64,000 nucleotides of DNA from Cercis canadensis (lineage: Eukaryota; Streptophyta; Magnoliopsida; Fabales; Fabaceae), in assembly GCA_003255065.1 (NCBI GenBank), contig QAOA01003162.1, positions 1 to 64,000 on the forward strand. Direction: 5' to 3'. A program made the translations under genes and the position numbers. Shown piece by piece: positions 35,598 through 46,104 of this stretch (positions within the stretch are counted from its first letter, which is position 1; the number at the start of each line of letters is the position of its first letter). A model generated the notes under the pieces. It saw nothing but the letters and a program-made list of their open reading frames with translations. It did not search any database and was not told the DNA's origin.

Positions 35598-36787
35598 TGA
35601 CAGGTGTTGAACTGTGCAAAATTACAATAACCAATTGTAAAAGATTTGTAATATAGTGTGCAACCAGTGTCGTCTCCTAAGGATTCACCAAAACACTTCA
35701 ATCTTAAATAGGGCTTAACGTAAGCAAGAAGGGGATTGAGTTTAATGCAATACGTAAAGGAAATCAAATGCAAAGCAAACATAATTAGATCAAATTATGA
35801 GAATGCAACCGATCCAAGTAGGCAACTGAACCTAATTAATCTATCCTTGTTTCCTAAAGATAATCTAATTTTAATTTAACCTTTGGTTAAATGTTACCTG
35901 GAAACCCTAACAATAACACTCAGAATTCATACTTAAATACCATCTAGGATTCAATTAGTCTAAGATTTAAGACCATAGGCAACCGCCCTATATCAATAAA
36001 TCTAGATTAATTTTAGAACCGAATTCCCCAAGGTAACCATACAGGAAAGACCTCCAATGTATAATTAACAATTTGATTACTGAATCATGCAATTAAATTA
36101 CCATTCAATCACATAATCAATAAGAAAGGAAAATTGATTTGAATTAAATCAAACCAGATTTTGAAGAACATGAACTCTGGATTAATAAAAGTTGGCTCCT
36201 CTTGAATTGATTACAGCAGAAATTAGCCCTCCATGGAAGGCATGAATACAGAAAATTCTAAGGTAAATTTACAACAGTAGGAAGAAGAAGATCAAAACAT
36301 TTTTCTCCAACTCCTAAATATATCTATCTCCAATAGGTTTCCTACTCCCTAAAGGTTTCCTAATTACAAACTAACACTTAATTTCCTAAACCCTAATTGT
36401 AAAAATGTGACAAAGCCCAATGATATGTGTGTTGGCCCAATAAGCGGGACAAGTCAATGCTAGGCAGGTGCAGAAATTCTGGACTGCTTCCATGCAAAAT
36501 TCAGCTATCCAAACTTGAGAATCAGCTTCTGATATCTCATATAAAATGTAGAATTTTCTCTCAGCTTTCCTATAAAACTGAAATCACATTAATTGGAGAA
36601 CTGTAGCTCAAGATATAGCAAAAAAATGTACACAGTGCCACAAATCAACAATTATGCAAATAGAATCCTACAAGCACAAGCAAGTCCAAATCTATAAAAT
36701 ATATCTATAAGCTATCAAGATCAGTAGAAATGCACACTAAAAGACTAAGTATAAGGGAAATAAATACTACAAAATAATGTTCTATTA
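35598..36787 (-). repeat. Solo LTR of the A/D Athila-like family inside Sirevirus gag
   Basis: On the minus strand this aligns end to end with the D-family LTRs, although its first bases are now TAATAGAACATT. No internal region is attached on either side. The flanks are CTTCT (35593-35597) and CTTTT (36788-36792), a 5-bp target duplication with one change. The gag frame reads through when the LTR is ignored (Lys-rich run into FYRRDKKKAMIALW). It formed by LTR-LTR recombination. Confidence 0.85.
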
Positions 36788-37704
36788 CTTTTTCTTTTTA
36801 AGGTTGGGACAATCCAGCTTGATGTGTCCAGGCTTCTTGCATTCATAGCAGATGATTGGTTCTTTGCTGCTTTCACCTTTGCTGCTTCTGGGTGAAAATT
36901 TCTTTCTGTCATTTCGCCTTTTCATTTGGTGAATAACTTTTCATGACACCAAAGCTACATTTTCATCACTGGAAACTGGCTCTCTTGAAGCAGAACTAGT
37001 TTCTTAAGCTGTGCTAATTAAGGCTAGACTCTTTTTCTTGTTATCTTCTAGACGATTTTTTTTTCAAACAGTATCATTCGATGTGTCTCTAACTGTCCTC
37101 TCAGCTAGTCCACGGTCATCTCATTTGTTTCAACATATTGGAGAAGAACTGTGACATTTGTTTCCCATTTTTCTGTTAAGCACCTAAGCAGCTTCTTGAC
37201 TTGATCCTTTTGAGTATACTTTCTTCCAAGGCTCTTGAGATTATTTATGATCCCAAGAAACCAAGAAAAGAAAGATTTCAGATCTTCATCCTTCTCCATG
37301 TGGAACATTTCATATTGTAAGCCAAAGATATCAATCTTGGCTTCCTTCATATGGCTAGTTCATTCATGTATGGCTTTAAGTCGATCCCACATCTCTTTAG
37401 TTGAGTTGCATAAAGCTATATGATCATACTCCTTTGGAGAAATAGCACATACGATGTTGTATCTAGCTTTGGAGATTAAGGTGTACATGAGTTGATCATC
37501 GGGGGTGAACTAACTTTCTTCCTTTGGAACTTGTACTCCATCAACTAGTTTCATTGGTGGTGTTATCCCATTTCTCACAATGGCCCAGACCTTGTAGTCT
37601 ATTAATTCAAGGAACATCTCCATTCTTTCTTTCCAGTACTTATAGTTGTCACCATTAAAGTACGGTGGCTTGTGAGACAAATGAGCTGCATTTTGAATAT
37701 TCAT
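36788..37704 (-). pseudogene. Sirevirus S gag, N-terminal part with zinc knuckle
   Basis: The start is MNIQNAAHLSHKPPYFNGDNYKYW at 37704, typical of copia gag (FNGDNYxYWKxRM). The middle part LFQYVETNEM and QYEMFHMEKDEDL is readable at 37100-37350. A CX2CX4HX4C knuckle, CYECKKPGHIKLDC, is at 36850-36809. Stops near 37515 and elsewhere break it. The knuckle is directly followed by the solo LTR. Confidence 0.85.
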
Positions 37705-37775
37705 AATATCTACAAAGATTTAAACTTTTAGATCTTTTAACTCAAGGTTGTTAGACCAAATAATAGAGCACCAAA

Positions 37776-37786
37776 CTCTGATACCA
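37776..37786 (-). promoter_or_regulatory. Primer binding site, initiator-Met tRNA type (Sirevirus S)
   Basis: The minus strand reads TGGTATCAGAG, two bases after the 5' LTR end (CTCTCA). Confidence 0.92.
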
Positions 37787-37788
37787 AT

Positions 37789-39015
37789 TGAGAGTGTAGG
37801 TATGCTACTAGAGGGGGGTGAATAGGAGATAAAAACAATTTTAATGCGGAATTATAGATTAAAGAAATTTTTGGAATAACCAGTTTATATTCAAAACTCG
37901 TTTCAGAGCTGGTTATTATAAAACCTAGAAATAACTTAACAAAGATTGATCAAAATATGAATACTCAGAATATGAACCAAATAGCCATTTAAATCGAAAA
38001 GTTAAATTCTTGTATATAAGAATATAACAATTTATAAGGCAAGAAACAATAGGCTGAATAAGATCAGAACAACAAAGCTAGTTATGCATCATATTTAAAA
38101 CATATAGCAGCTGAATAAGAGAGAGAAGGGTAGAGAGATTTAGCCCATAATTTTTATAGTGGTTCGGCCAAAAACAGAGCCTACGTCACTCTCCCAAGGC
38201 TGGGTTTCAACTATCAAGGTTATTTGTCCAAGCCACTGGTTTTCACAACAAGTTTAACTAGAAAACTTCTCTCCCTAGTTTCTTTATAGAGCTCACTAGA
38301 AACTCTCTCCTTCTGTTAAACAAAGACAGAAGTCACTCCACAGATTTCCCAATGAAATCTGTTACAAATTCCCAAATTTGTATAGCACCCAATGATATAC
38401 AACTCTCACAAAGATTTTACACACAAATAGTATAGAGTTGATAAAAGAGATAAATAACAAGCTTTGCACAAATAACTTTTTCTTTGACAGATTTAATGGA
38501 TTCTCTTCTCATTTCTTCCAGATCTTGGGTCTTTGAATTTTATAGAAGAAGGTTGAAGATGACCGTTGTGAATGGGCTGGGCTTCTGCTTGGCTGATTTT
38601 AGTCCTTAATGACCTGATTTGAGATCAAATCTCTGATTGAGAAATAATCCCATCTTTTCAAATAACTTCCTTATATAGCACTTCTTTCCTTTCTTGTTGC
38701 TGATTCTTTTCTGATTTAAATTCCTCAAGTGGGCTTCCTTCCAACATCTCTGAGGTCCAGTAACTAGTCCATATGAGTTGGGCTTCAGCCTTAGTTAGTC
38801 CACGAATTTCGAGGCTTTAATAACAGCACAAAGATTCAGCTTTTGAACTTTCAGCTGGTTCTTTGAACAAGGAAATTGGTTATGCTTCAGACCCTAGTTT
38901 GTCGCCCAACATGTTCACTTAGAATAAACACTTGAACAAACACATTAAGGTTAGTGATAAGCAAGGCTATTTGTTATCATCAAAACTTAGGGTTAAGAGA
39001 ACCGTGGGGTCAACA
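37789..39015 (-). repeat. 5' LTR of Sirevirus S
   Basis: About 1.23 kb, alignable with 17198-18416 but with clear substitutions and small indels. Target copy CAATC follows at 39016-39020. Confidence 0.93.
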
Positions 39016-39020
39016 CAATC

Positions 39021-39206
39021 TTTATTAGCAAATTTTGGCAAGAATTCTTCAAATCGTCGGGCACCAAACTTCAAATGAGCTTCGCCTATCACCCTCAAAC
39101 CGATGGCTAATCAAAAGTTATCAACCATTGTTTGGAGTAATATTTGCGAGGTTTTGTTCATCAATGGCTGCATAGGTGGTGTGCTTTTCTTCCTTGGGCT
39201 GAATAC
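39021..39206 (+). pseudogene. Integrase continuation of element E
   Basis: The frame continues across Sirevirus S: the integrase read at 17197 rejoins as [12 protein letters not shown], then FAYHPQTDG, a TAG in place of a Gln codon, and a tail to FLPWAEY. It is cut at 39206, directly before LTR1 of the array. The C-terminal integrase and 3' LTR of E are not found elsewhere in the window. Confidence 0.85.
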
Positions 39207-40602
39207 TGATAACACATTATTTTATACTATTTGTTTCCCTTATACTTAGTCTTTTAGTGTGTGTTTTTAATGATTTTTATGGCTTTTAGACATGTTTTGT
39301 ATATTTGGACTTGTTGGTGCTTGTAGATTTTAATTGCTTAATTGTTAAATTCTGGCACTACTTACGTTTTTTACCATATCGTTTGCTACATATGTCCGAT
39401 TGATGTGATTCCAGTTTCGTTGGAAAACTGACAGAAAATGCCACATTTTATATGAAGAGCCCAGAAGCTGATTCTCGCATCTGGACAACTGAAATTAGCG
39501 TGCAAGCAGTCCAGATTTTTTGCTCCGCCCAGCACTCCACCCAGCATTGACTGATTCCTTTCCTTAGGGCTGCCTATTGGACCAGAGCATGTTTATTTGG
39601 GCCAACATCTGCTTTTTGGGCCAGCACACATGACACTAGGGCTTGATCATGTTTTTACCATTAATAATTTAGGAAACTAGGTTTATTTTGTAATTAGGAA
39701 ACCATTAGGAAACCTAGAGGAGGCAGCCAGCTAGTATATATTCTCAAGTTGTTGAGGCAAAACATACACAATCAGAAGAGATACGAAATTCCTTGAGCTG
39801 CTGCTGCCTCCTTTGCTGAGTTCGTTTTTCCCCTTAGCTTTGTGTTCAAGTCTTCCATGGAAGGCTAAGTTCGTTTGTAATCAATTCAAGAGGTGCCAAA
39901 CTTGACAATTCAGAGTTCCTGTGCTTCAACCGGGTTTGATTTAATTTAATTTGAAAATCAATTCAAGAGGAGCCAAACTTGACAATCCAGAGTTCCTGTG
40001 CTCAACCGGGTTTGATTTAATTTAATTTGAATTACTGCTTCTCCCCTTCTTCATGTGATTGAATGGTACTTTGATTCCATGAGTTGTATGAATTTAAATC
40101 GGTTGATTAGATTCATAACAGTAATCAGATTGATAATCATACTTTGAAGGTCTTTAATATATGGTTAACTTGGATAATTCGGTTATTAAATTAATCTGGA
40201 TTTAGTGATATAGAGCGGTTGCCTAGAGTCTTAATTCCATGATTAATTGAATCCTGATTGGTAAATCAGTAGGAATTCTAAGTGTTATTGTTAGGGGTTC
40301 CAGGTAACACTTAACCAAGAATTAAATCAAATCTATGTTATCTTTAGTGAACAAGGATGGATTAGAGTTTGGTTGCCTGCTTGAGTTGATTGCGTTTTCT
40401 CTTATTTGATAAATTCAATTTACTGCTTTCTTAATTCTTAGTATATTGCATTCAACACAAAACCCCCCCTTATTCTGTTCTTGCTTAAGTTCTTAAAAGA
40501 TTAGTTGTTCTGGTGAATCCTTGGGAGACGACACTGGTTGCATCCTATACTACAATTTAGTTGCAATTAGTAGTTTAATTTTGTACGGTTCGGCACCCGT
40601 CA
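39207..40602 (+). repeat. LTR1 of the array
   Basis: Starts TGATAACACATTATTT, ends CGGCACCCGTCA. At 1396 bp it is longer than its relatives because of a 77-bp tandem duplication (39879-39955 and 39956-40031). It differs from LTR2 at many positions, more than LTR2 differs from LTR3. Confidence 0.95.
39879..40031. repeat. 77-bp tandem duplication private to LTR1
   Basis: The segment AATCAATTCAAGAGG to TTTAATTTGA occurs twice with a few differences; LTR2, LTR3 and LTR4 have it once. Confidence 0.9.
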
Positions 40603-41163
40603 AAATTTTGGCGCCATTGCCGGGGATTTCACCTAACAAATTAATCTTCTTAGAACTCTTTTATTACTATTTTGCTTGCTTACTGTTATTGTTTCTAGCA
40701 ATTGTTCTTCCTTCGTTTTCCCCTTGTTCTACTTGTTTTCCTATTTTGTTTTCCTGTTTTGTTTAGGTTGTCTTTCTCTGGTTAGTGTTTCTGTTTCTGT
40801 CTTGTTTTTTATTCTAACTAACTGGGATTGAGCTGAAAATTAGTGGACAGAGAAATTGCTTTGTGAGAAGCACTGTGAGCTGAACTTTGTGCTATTATTG
40901 CCCTTGTTTTGTCTCCGTTGCTGCTATTCTGTCCCCTTTGCTATCTTAGTTCACTTTTTGGTAAAATTTCTATATTGTGTAAAGTCTGTGATTATTTTTT
41001 TTTCTTGCTGTCTTGTTTGCCTTACTGTTTTAGGTTCCCATTGTGTGAATTATTGTGCCTATTCCCAGATTTTTCCCTGTTTCCCTAGCGTTTTGGCTTA
41101 AAATTACGATTTTACGGGTCAAAATTCTGTACGGATTTTTGTTCTCCGATTGACCTGAAACTT

Positions 41164-41412
41164 GGTCAGTTGAAGGAAAACGAGCTAAAAATCAATAGTC
41201 ATTGAATGAGGTCTTCGTTTTTAAGCCGAATTCCATCGTTTTGACCACTTTTCTAATTTTTTAAAAAATTTTATTTGATTTTTGAGTTTTATTTTCATTT
41301 AGCTTTCATCCTGTGGTCAACTTGATCTGTTGAAGGAAAACGAGCTAAAAATCAATAGTCATTGTAATACAATGAGGTCTTCGTTTTTAAGCCGAATTCC
41401 ATCGTTTTGACC
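41164..41412 (+). promoter_or_regulatory. Duplicated leader stem-loop of NA1
   Basis: Two copies, 41164-41246 and 41315-41412, with a repeat offset of 160 bp. The second has inner stem TCATTGT/ACAATGA; the first lacks six bases there and keeps TCATT/AATGA. Both end CATCGTTTTGACC. Confidence 0.65.
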
Positions 41413-41650
41413 ACTTTTCCAATTTTTTAAAAATTTTATTTGATTTTTGAGTTTTATTTTTATTTAGCTTTCATCCTGTGGTGGTAGAAATTTTTTTTTA
41501 AAATGTTTAGATGGGTCAACTAGTGTTATTTTAGTGTCTTTTTGCTTTTGTTTAGTGCATTTGGTGTGTTTTGATTTTAGTTATTTCCTTTCGCTGTTTT
41601 ATTGTTTCTTTTGTCCTTGTGTATTTTGGTGTTTTGTTATCTTTTTACTC

Positions 41651-41713
41651 ATGTTAGGTTCTCATTCTACTATAAGAGTGAAAAAGGTTGTTGCATCACT
41701 TGCTGATCAATAG
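41651..41713 (+). CDS. 20-codon ORF at the position of the gag start in NA1
   Basis: MLGSHSTIRVKKVVASLADQ, then TAG. Its ATG replaces the gag start of full elements and the end (ADQ) is in frame with gag downstream: the Gln that follows in relatives (ADQQRMKH in B) is TAG here. The next ATG is only three bases after the TAG. NA2 has the same arrangement (56196-56258). It may act as an upstream ORF with reinitiation, or be a by-product. Confidence 0.45.
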   Translation: MLGSHSTIRVKKVVASLADQ

Positions 41714-41716
41714 AGG

Positions 41717-43444
41717 ATGAAGCATAGCATTGATGAATTATCCTCATTGGTGAGACAGTTCACAATGGCCCAACATCAACAACCAGTCCAATTTTGTGGC
41801 ATTTGTTCTAGCACCTCTCATCCTACCAATGCACGCCCTACATTTCCGGATGATGATTATGAATTTCAAGATCCTTTTGTAGCTGCATGGCAGCAGCCTA
41901 TATATGATCCATACTTCAATGCCTATAACCTTGATTGGAGATATCATATCAATTTGATATATGGCAATGCAACCCCACCACAGCAGTATTGGCAAACGTT
42001 CGAGCAACCTATGCAACAACCAAGTCCAACAAGCATAGAACCTGAACCTTCAATTGAGGACTTGGTGAAGCAATTGGCCACTCATACCATTCAGTTCTAT
42101 CAGATGACAGAGGCCACCATGCAAAATTTAGAGACTCAGGTTGAACAATTGGCATCCTCAGTGAGTCAACTGCTGCTCCAAGGTTCTAAAATAATTCCTT
42201 CACAGATAATTTTAGAACCAACTAAAAATTCTATGCCAGAACCAATTGAACCTCAACCTACAAACAAGCCACAGACAACAGAGAAAGTTGTCCCTGATTC
42301 AGTGACCCTAGAATCCGAGAGAGCCACTCAATCCAAGAAGACAGAGGAGGATTTCATCGAAGAGGTCTACAATGAGTTAGGTGCTGATTTTTCTAATTGT
42401 GTTGGTTTTGATGATCCTGTGCAGTGCCAATCATGTGCTGATTGTGATGGTGAAATACCATGTGCTGTGTGTGCTGAGATTTCTGCATTCTTGAGAGATG
42501 ATAATTCTGGAGATTCTGCTGAATCTCATTCTATAGATTTTGAAGAAGACTCTCAAGAGACAACCCAAAATGAACCTGACAAGGGTCCTACGGTCAATTC
42601 TACACTCTTTCCTACTTTAACACAACTTGATTTTAATTGTGAGCTTGCTAAAAAGTTGTTCCAACATGACCCTAAGCTTGTAGTTATGGTGCATGCATGT
42701 GATGATTTAAGCACTAATATTAAAGGGTTAGGTGATTTCATGCTTCTTACTTCTTCACATGCTAGAGCACTAGGTATAGATCATGTTAGAACCTTAGTTG
42801 CAAGTGAATATTTTGATGTTGGTGGAATAAGTGCAGGTAATACATGGGCTGTCCAAGCCAACCATAGACCAAGCTATTCTTCGAATGGGGAGCAAGAGAT
42901 GTTGCTATTTGCCAATTCTTTGCAAGAATCTAAGTGTCATCTTGAGCCTTGCATGAACAACATGTTGCATGACACTAGTGTATTTTGTAAGGATGAGCTT
43001 AAGCATGACTGTTATAGACTTAGATTTGTAGTATATGATTATTCACTTTCTTTTAAATTTTTATATAGGGACCATGCATGGTTGTATATACTTAACAAGA
43101 TTTTTCATGTTTCTCATGCTTTAGGTAGGATTGTAAATTCTTTGCTACACATTTCTCTTGGTGATCTTTTGAATGCTTGCTTTGCTGAATTTTTAAGTCA
43201 AGGGCTAAGTTTAGTTGCTTCTAGTTTTACATTGTTTGCTTCATTATTTCTTTTATGCCCATATATATTTTTATGCTTTCATGTTATTTATAAGATTTTC
43301 AGCTTTGTTTTGTCTTTTAAGGGCTTTGTAAGAGTGGTCTTTGACCCAGGTATCTTGCTTTGCTTGTTGCAAATAAAGGAAGGAACTTGGTTGCTAACTG
43401 ATAAAGGAATTCGATTCGTGCACGAAGCTATTTTCCTCACTTGA
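41717..43444 (+). CDS. Chimeric ORF of NA1: gag remnant plus unknown C-terminal domain
   Basis: 575 codons, fully open. Residues 1-208 match the second half of gag in B/D elements, including a knuckle CGICSSTSHPTNARP whose last Cys is Arg, and the Q/P-rich linker. Residues 209-262 match the segment after protease, with the Cys cluster CQSCADCDGEIPCAVC. Protease itself is missing. Residues about 263-564 match nothing I know; 496-535 form a strongly hydrophobic stretch that could be one or two membrane segments. The last residues, HEAIFLT, match the pol C-terminus of element C (QEAIYLT). An open frame this long in such AT-rich DNA suggests past selection. Function unknown; an env-like or captured origin for the C-terminal part is speculation. 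Confidence 0.75.
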   Translation: MKHSIDELSSLVRQFTMAQHQQPVQFCGICSSTSHPTNARPTFPDDDYEFQDPFVAAWQQPIYDPYFNAYNLDWRYHINLIYGNATPPQQYWQTFEQPMQQPSPTSIEPEPSIEDLVKQLATHTIQFYQMTEATMQNLETQVEQLASSVSQLLLQGSKIIPSQIILEPTKNSMPEPIEPQPTNKPQTTEKVVPDSVTLESERATQSKKTEEDFIEEVYNELGADFSNCVGFDDPVQCQSCADCDGEIPCAVCAEISAFLRDDNSGDSAESHSIDFEEDSQETTQNEPDKGPTVNSTLFPTLTQLDFNCELAKKLFQHDPKLVVMVHACDDLSTNIKGLGDFMLLTSSHARALGIDHVRTLVASEYFDVGGISAGNTWAVQANHRPSYSSNGEQEMLLFANSLQESKCHLEPCMNNMLHDTSVFCKDELKHDCYRLRFVVYDYSLSFKFLYRDHAWLYILNKIFHVSHALGRIVNSLLHISLGDLLNACFAEFLSQGLSLVASSFTLFASLFLLCPYIFLCFHVIYKIFSFVLSFKGFVRVVFDPGILLCLLQIKEGTWLLTDKGIRFVHEAIFLT

Positions 43445-44762
43445 TAAGGATGTTTCTTCTCTCTCTTTTATTTTACTTGTCCTTTTCGATTGGTGATAAT
43501 TGTTAAGCTTTTACATTGAGGACACTGTAAAAATTTAAGTGTGGGGGAGGGATTAGCCTACTGTGCTATTTTTATGGTTTATGTTTTCTTTTAGGTTTGC
43601 TATTTTTTGTTTTATTTTTAGAATTTTCTAGTTCTTTCCAATTAATTTAAGAGTTGTGAAGAGAATAGTTTGAAGCAATTTTGATTCTAAAGTGCTACAA
43701 CATGAGTGGACAATTATCTTGCTTCTTAGATTTAAGTGATATGGCAACAAAATTTGATTTGGATGAGTTGATTCTTGGTAGTCTTATAAGCTGTGAGGAT
43801 TTGAGCCATATGTCATGATTCTTTCTTATGTGTTTTCATCTATCAATTTGATACTCTAGAACTTGTTCTGTTTCTTAGTTGAGATTACATTTGCACATGC
43901 ATGCATAAAAGTGATTAAGGCATTCCTTTCTTTGAGAAGCTACTAGACCAAATAGCTAACCTTGATTTTATCCTTTGATTACCCCTTTTTGAGCCTAATG
44001 ATCCTTTCTTTCATGTGTAGCTCATTGCAAGCCTAAGTGTAAAACCATGTCCTACCCAACCCTTAGGAATTGCAGAGCATTGCATTGAATAAAAAAGGAG
44101 TAAATTCTTACAAAAACAAAGCATCAAGTTGTGGCTGATTGGTTGTGGCTGAAATTGTTAAGTGTTATGCTTCAAAAAAAAAAATGAAAAAAATACAGCA
44201 GCAACAAAAGAATAAAGTTGTTTTGGGAAAAGAAAAAAAAAATGAGTTGAAGCCCAAAGTCAAGATGCATAAAGTACTTGAAATTCTCCATAATTAGATG
44301 CTCTTTGTGATTCCTTGGGTGCTTTAGCCATTTTTCCATATTATTGACATCCTTTTACCTTTCCCCATTACAACCCTTTAAAAGTCCTTTTGATTTGTGT
44401 TATGCATGTGACATAGGTAGTGGAGATTGAGAAAGTGAACAAGCTTATGGTAGTGTGATTTTGATAGGATGATGGGAGAGAAATACTTACCTTAGACACT
44501 TGAGAGAATTGAGAGCATTTATTTATCTTGTGAGAGGCTATCTACTTTGACTCATTCCTATTAAATAAAATTGCCATGTTTTTTTTTTCTTTAGTTGTCA
44601 AGAGATATTGTTCCATGAGTGTTGCTATTCTTTAAGTTCGAATTGTTTTCTTACCTTAATCTTTGCATTCTTGATTTGATTGGAGAGCTGTTTTTCTTAT
44701 TCTAGTTAGTTTGTTTCTTGTGATTTTGCCCAGGAGTGCAAAAAGCTAAGTGTGGGGGAATT
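43445..44762 (+). other. 3' UTR of NA1 with two polypurine motifs
   Basis: The first bases (TGATAAGGATGTTTCTTCTC) match element C, then the sequence becomes that of element D. Polypurine motif AAGTGTGGGGGAGGG is at 43538-43551 and the LTR-proximal one at 44747-44762. No ORF. Confidence 0.8.
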
Positions 44763-46080
44763 TGATAACACATTATTTTATACTATTTGTTTCTCTTATA
44801 CTTAGTCTTTTAGTGTGTGTTTCTAGTGATTTTTATGGCTTTTAGACATGTTTTGTAGATTTGGACTTGTTGGTGCTTGTAGATTTTAATTGCTTAACTG
44901 TTAAATTCTGGCACTGCTTACGTTTTTCACCATATCTTTTGCTATAGATGTCCGATTGATGTGATTCCAGTTTCGTTGGAAAGCTGACAGAAAATTCCAC
45001 ATTTCATATGAAGAGCCCAGAAGCTGATTCTCGCGTCTGGACAACTGAAATTCGCGTGCAAGCAGTCCAGATTTTCTGCTCCGCCCAGCACTCCGCCCAG
45101 CATTGACTGATTCCTTTCCTTAGGGCTGCCTATTGGACCAGAGCATGTTTATTTGGGCCAACATCTGTTTTTGGGCCAGCACACATGACACTAGGGCTTG
45201 ATCATGTTTTTACCATTAATAATTTAGGAAACTAGGTTTATTTTGTAATTAGGAAACCATTAGGAAACCTAGAGGAGGCAGCCAGCTAGTATATATTCTC
45301 AAGTTGTTGAGGCAAATATACACAATCAGAAGAGATACGAAATTCCTTGAGCTGCTGCTGCCTCCTTTGCTTAGTTCGTTTTTCCCCTTTGCTTTGTGTT
45401 CAAGTCTTCCATGGAAGGCTAAGTTCGTTTGTAATCAATTCAAGAGGAGCCAAACTTGACAATCCAGAGTTCCTGTGCTTCAACCGGGTTTGATTTAATT
45501 TAATTTGAATTACTGCTTCTCCCCTTCTTCATGTGATTGAATGGTACTTTGATTCCATGAGTTGTATGAATTTAAATCGGTTGATTAGATTCATAACAGT
45601 AATCAGATTGATAATCATACTTTAAAGGTCTTTAATATATGGTTAACTTGGATAATTCGGTTATTAAATTAATCTGGATTTAGTGATATAGAGCGGTTGC
45701 CTAGAGTCTTAATTCCATGATTAATTGAATCCTGATTGGTAAATCAGTAGGAATTCTAAGTGTTATTGTTAGGGGTTCCAGGTAACACTTAACCAAGAAT
45801 TAAATCAGATCTAGGTTATCTTTAGTGAACAAGGATGGATTAGAGTTTGGTTGCCTGCTTGAGTTGATTGCGTTTTCTCTTATTTGATAAATTCAATTTA
45901 CTGCTTTCTTAATTCTTAGTATATTGCATTCAACACAAAACCCCCCCTTATTCTGTTCTTGCTTAAGTTCTTAAAAGATTAGTTGTTCTGGTGAATCCTT
46001 GGGAGACGACACTGGTTGCATCCTATACTACAATTTAGTTGCAATTAGTAGTTTAATTTTGTACGGTTCGGCACCCGTCA
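44763..46080 (+). repeat. LTR2 of the array (5' LTR of D, 3' LTR of NA1)
   Basis: 1318 bp, TG...CA ends. A TATATAT box lies at 45290-45296, expected about 30 bases upstream of the transcript start. Direct repeats CTCCGCCCAGCA occur near 45078-45102. Confidence 0.95.
45289..45297 (+). promoter_or_regulatory. Putative TATA box of the D 5' LTR
   Basis: GTATATATT inside LTR2, followed by a moderately conserved stretch; the same box is in LTR1, LTR3, LTR4 (as TATTTATT) and the LTR of A. Promoter assignment is by motif only. Confidence 0.45.
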
Positions 46081-46086
46081 AAATTT

Positions 46087-46104
46087 TGGCGCCGTTGCCG
46101 GGGA
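46087..46104 (+). promoter_or_regulatory. Primer binding site, tRNA-Asp (element D)
   Basis: TGGCGCCGTTGCCGGGGA is an exact complement of the 3' end of plant tRNA-Asp, six bases after LTR2. Confidence 0.95.

Larger units (their letters stand above)
17198..39015 (-). mobile_element. Element S: Sirevirus (Ty1/copia), nested in E and itself interrupted
   Basis: Both LTRs, an initiator-Met primer site, polypurine tracts and the copia gene order gag-PR-IN-RT-RH-env-like are present on the minus strand. The target duplication is CAATC (17193-17197 and 39016-39020), restoring E's integrase frame exactly. Long coiled-coil gag with two knuckles, IWVPK/VWVPK repeats, several polypurine motifs and an env-like ORF point to the Sirevirus lineage. 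The span includes element C (23190-33904) and a solo LTR (35598-36787). All coding parts carry stops. Confidence 0.92.
40603..44762 (+). mobile_element. NA1: internal region of a non-autonomous Athila-like element
   Basis: It contains primer site TGGCGCCATTGCCGGGGA (40609-40626, one change), a D-like leader, a duplicated leader stem-loop, a 20-codon ORF, the 575-codon chimeric ORF, a D-like 3' UTR and the polypurine tract (44747-44762). RT, RNase H and integrase are absent. NA2 has the same architecture, so this is a family rather than one deletion. Mobilisation would need proteins in trans, plausibly from D-type elements. Confidence 0.88.

Noticed and set aside
40521..41101. Repeated 81-codon ORFs across LTR end and leader (also 45999, 55102 and, on the minus strand, 3949)
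   Set aside because: They span the LTR-primer site junction; the frame is an accident of conserved non-coding sequence and changes at its end between copies.
46087..46104. tRNA-Asp gene
   Set aside because: Only the 18-base primer-site complement is present, no cloverleaf.
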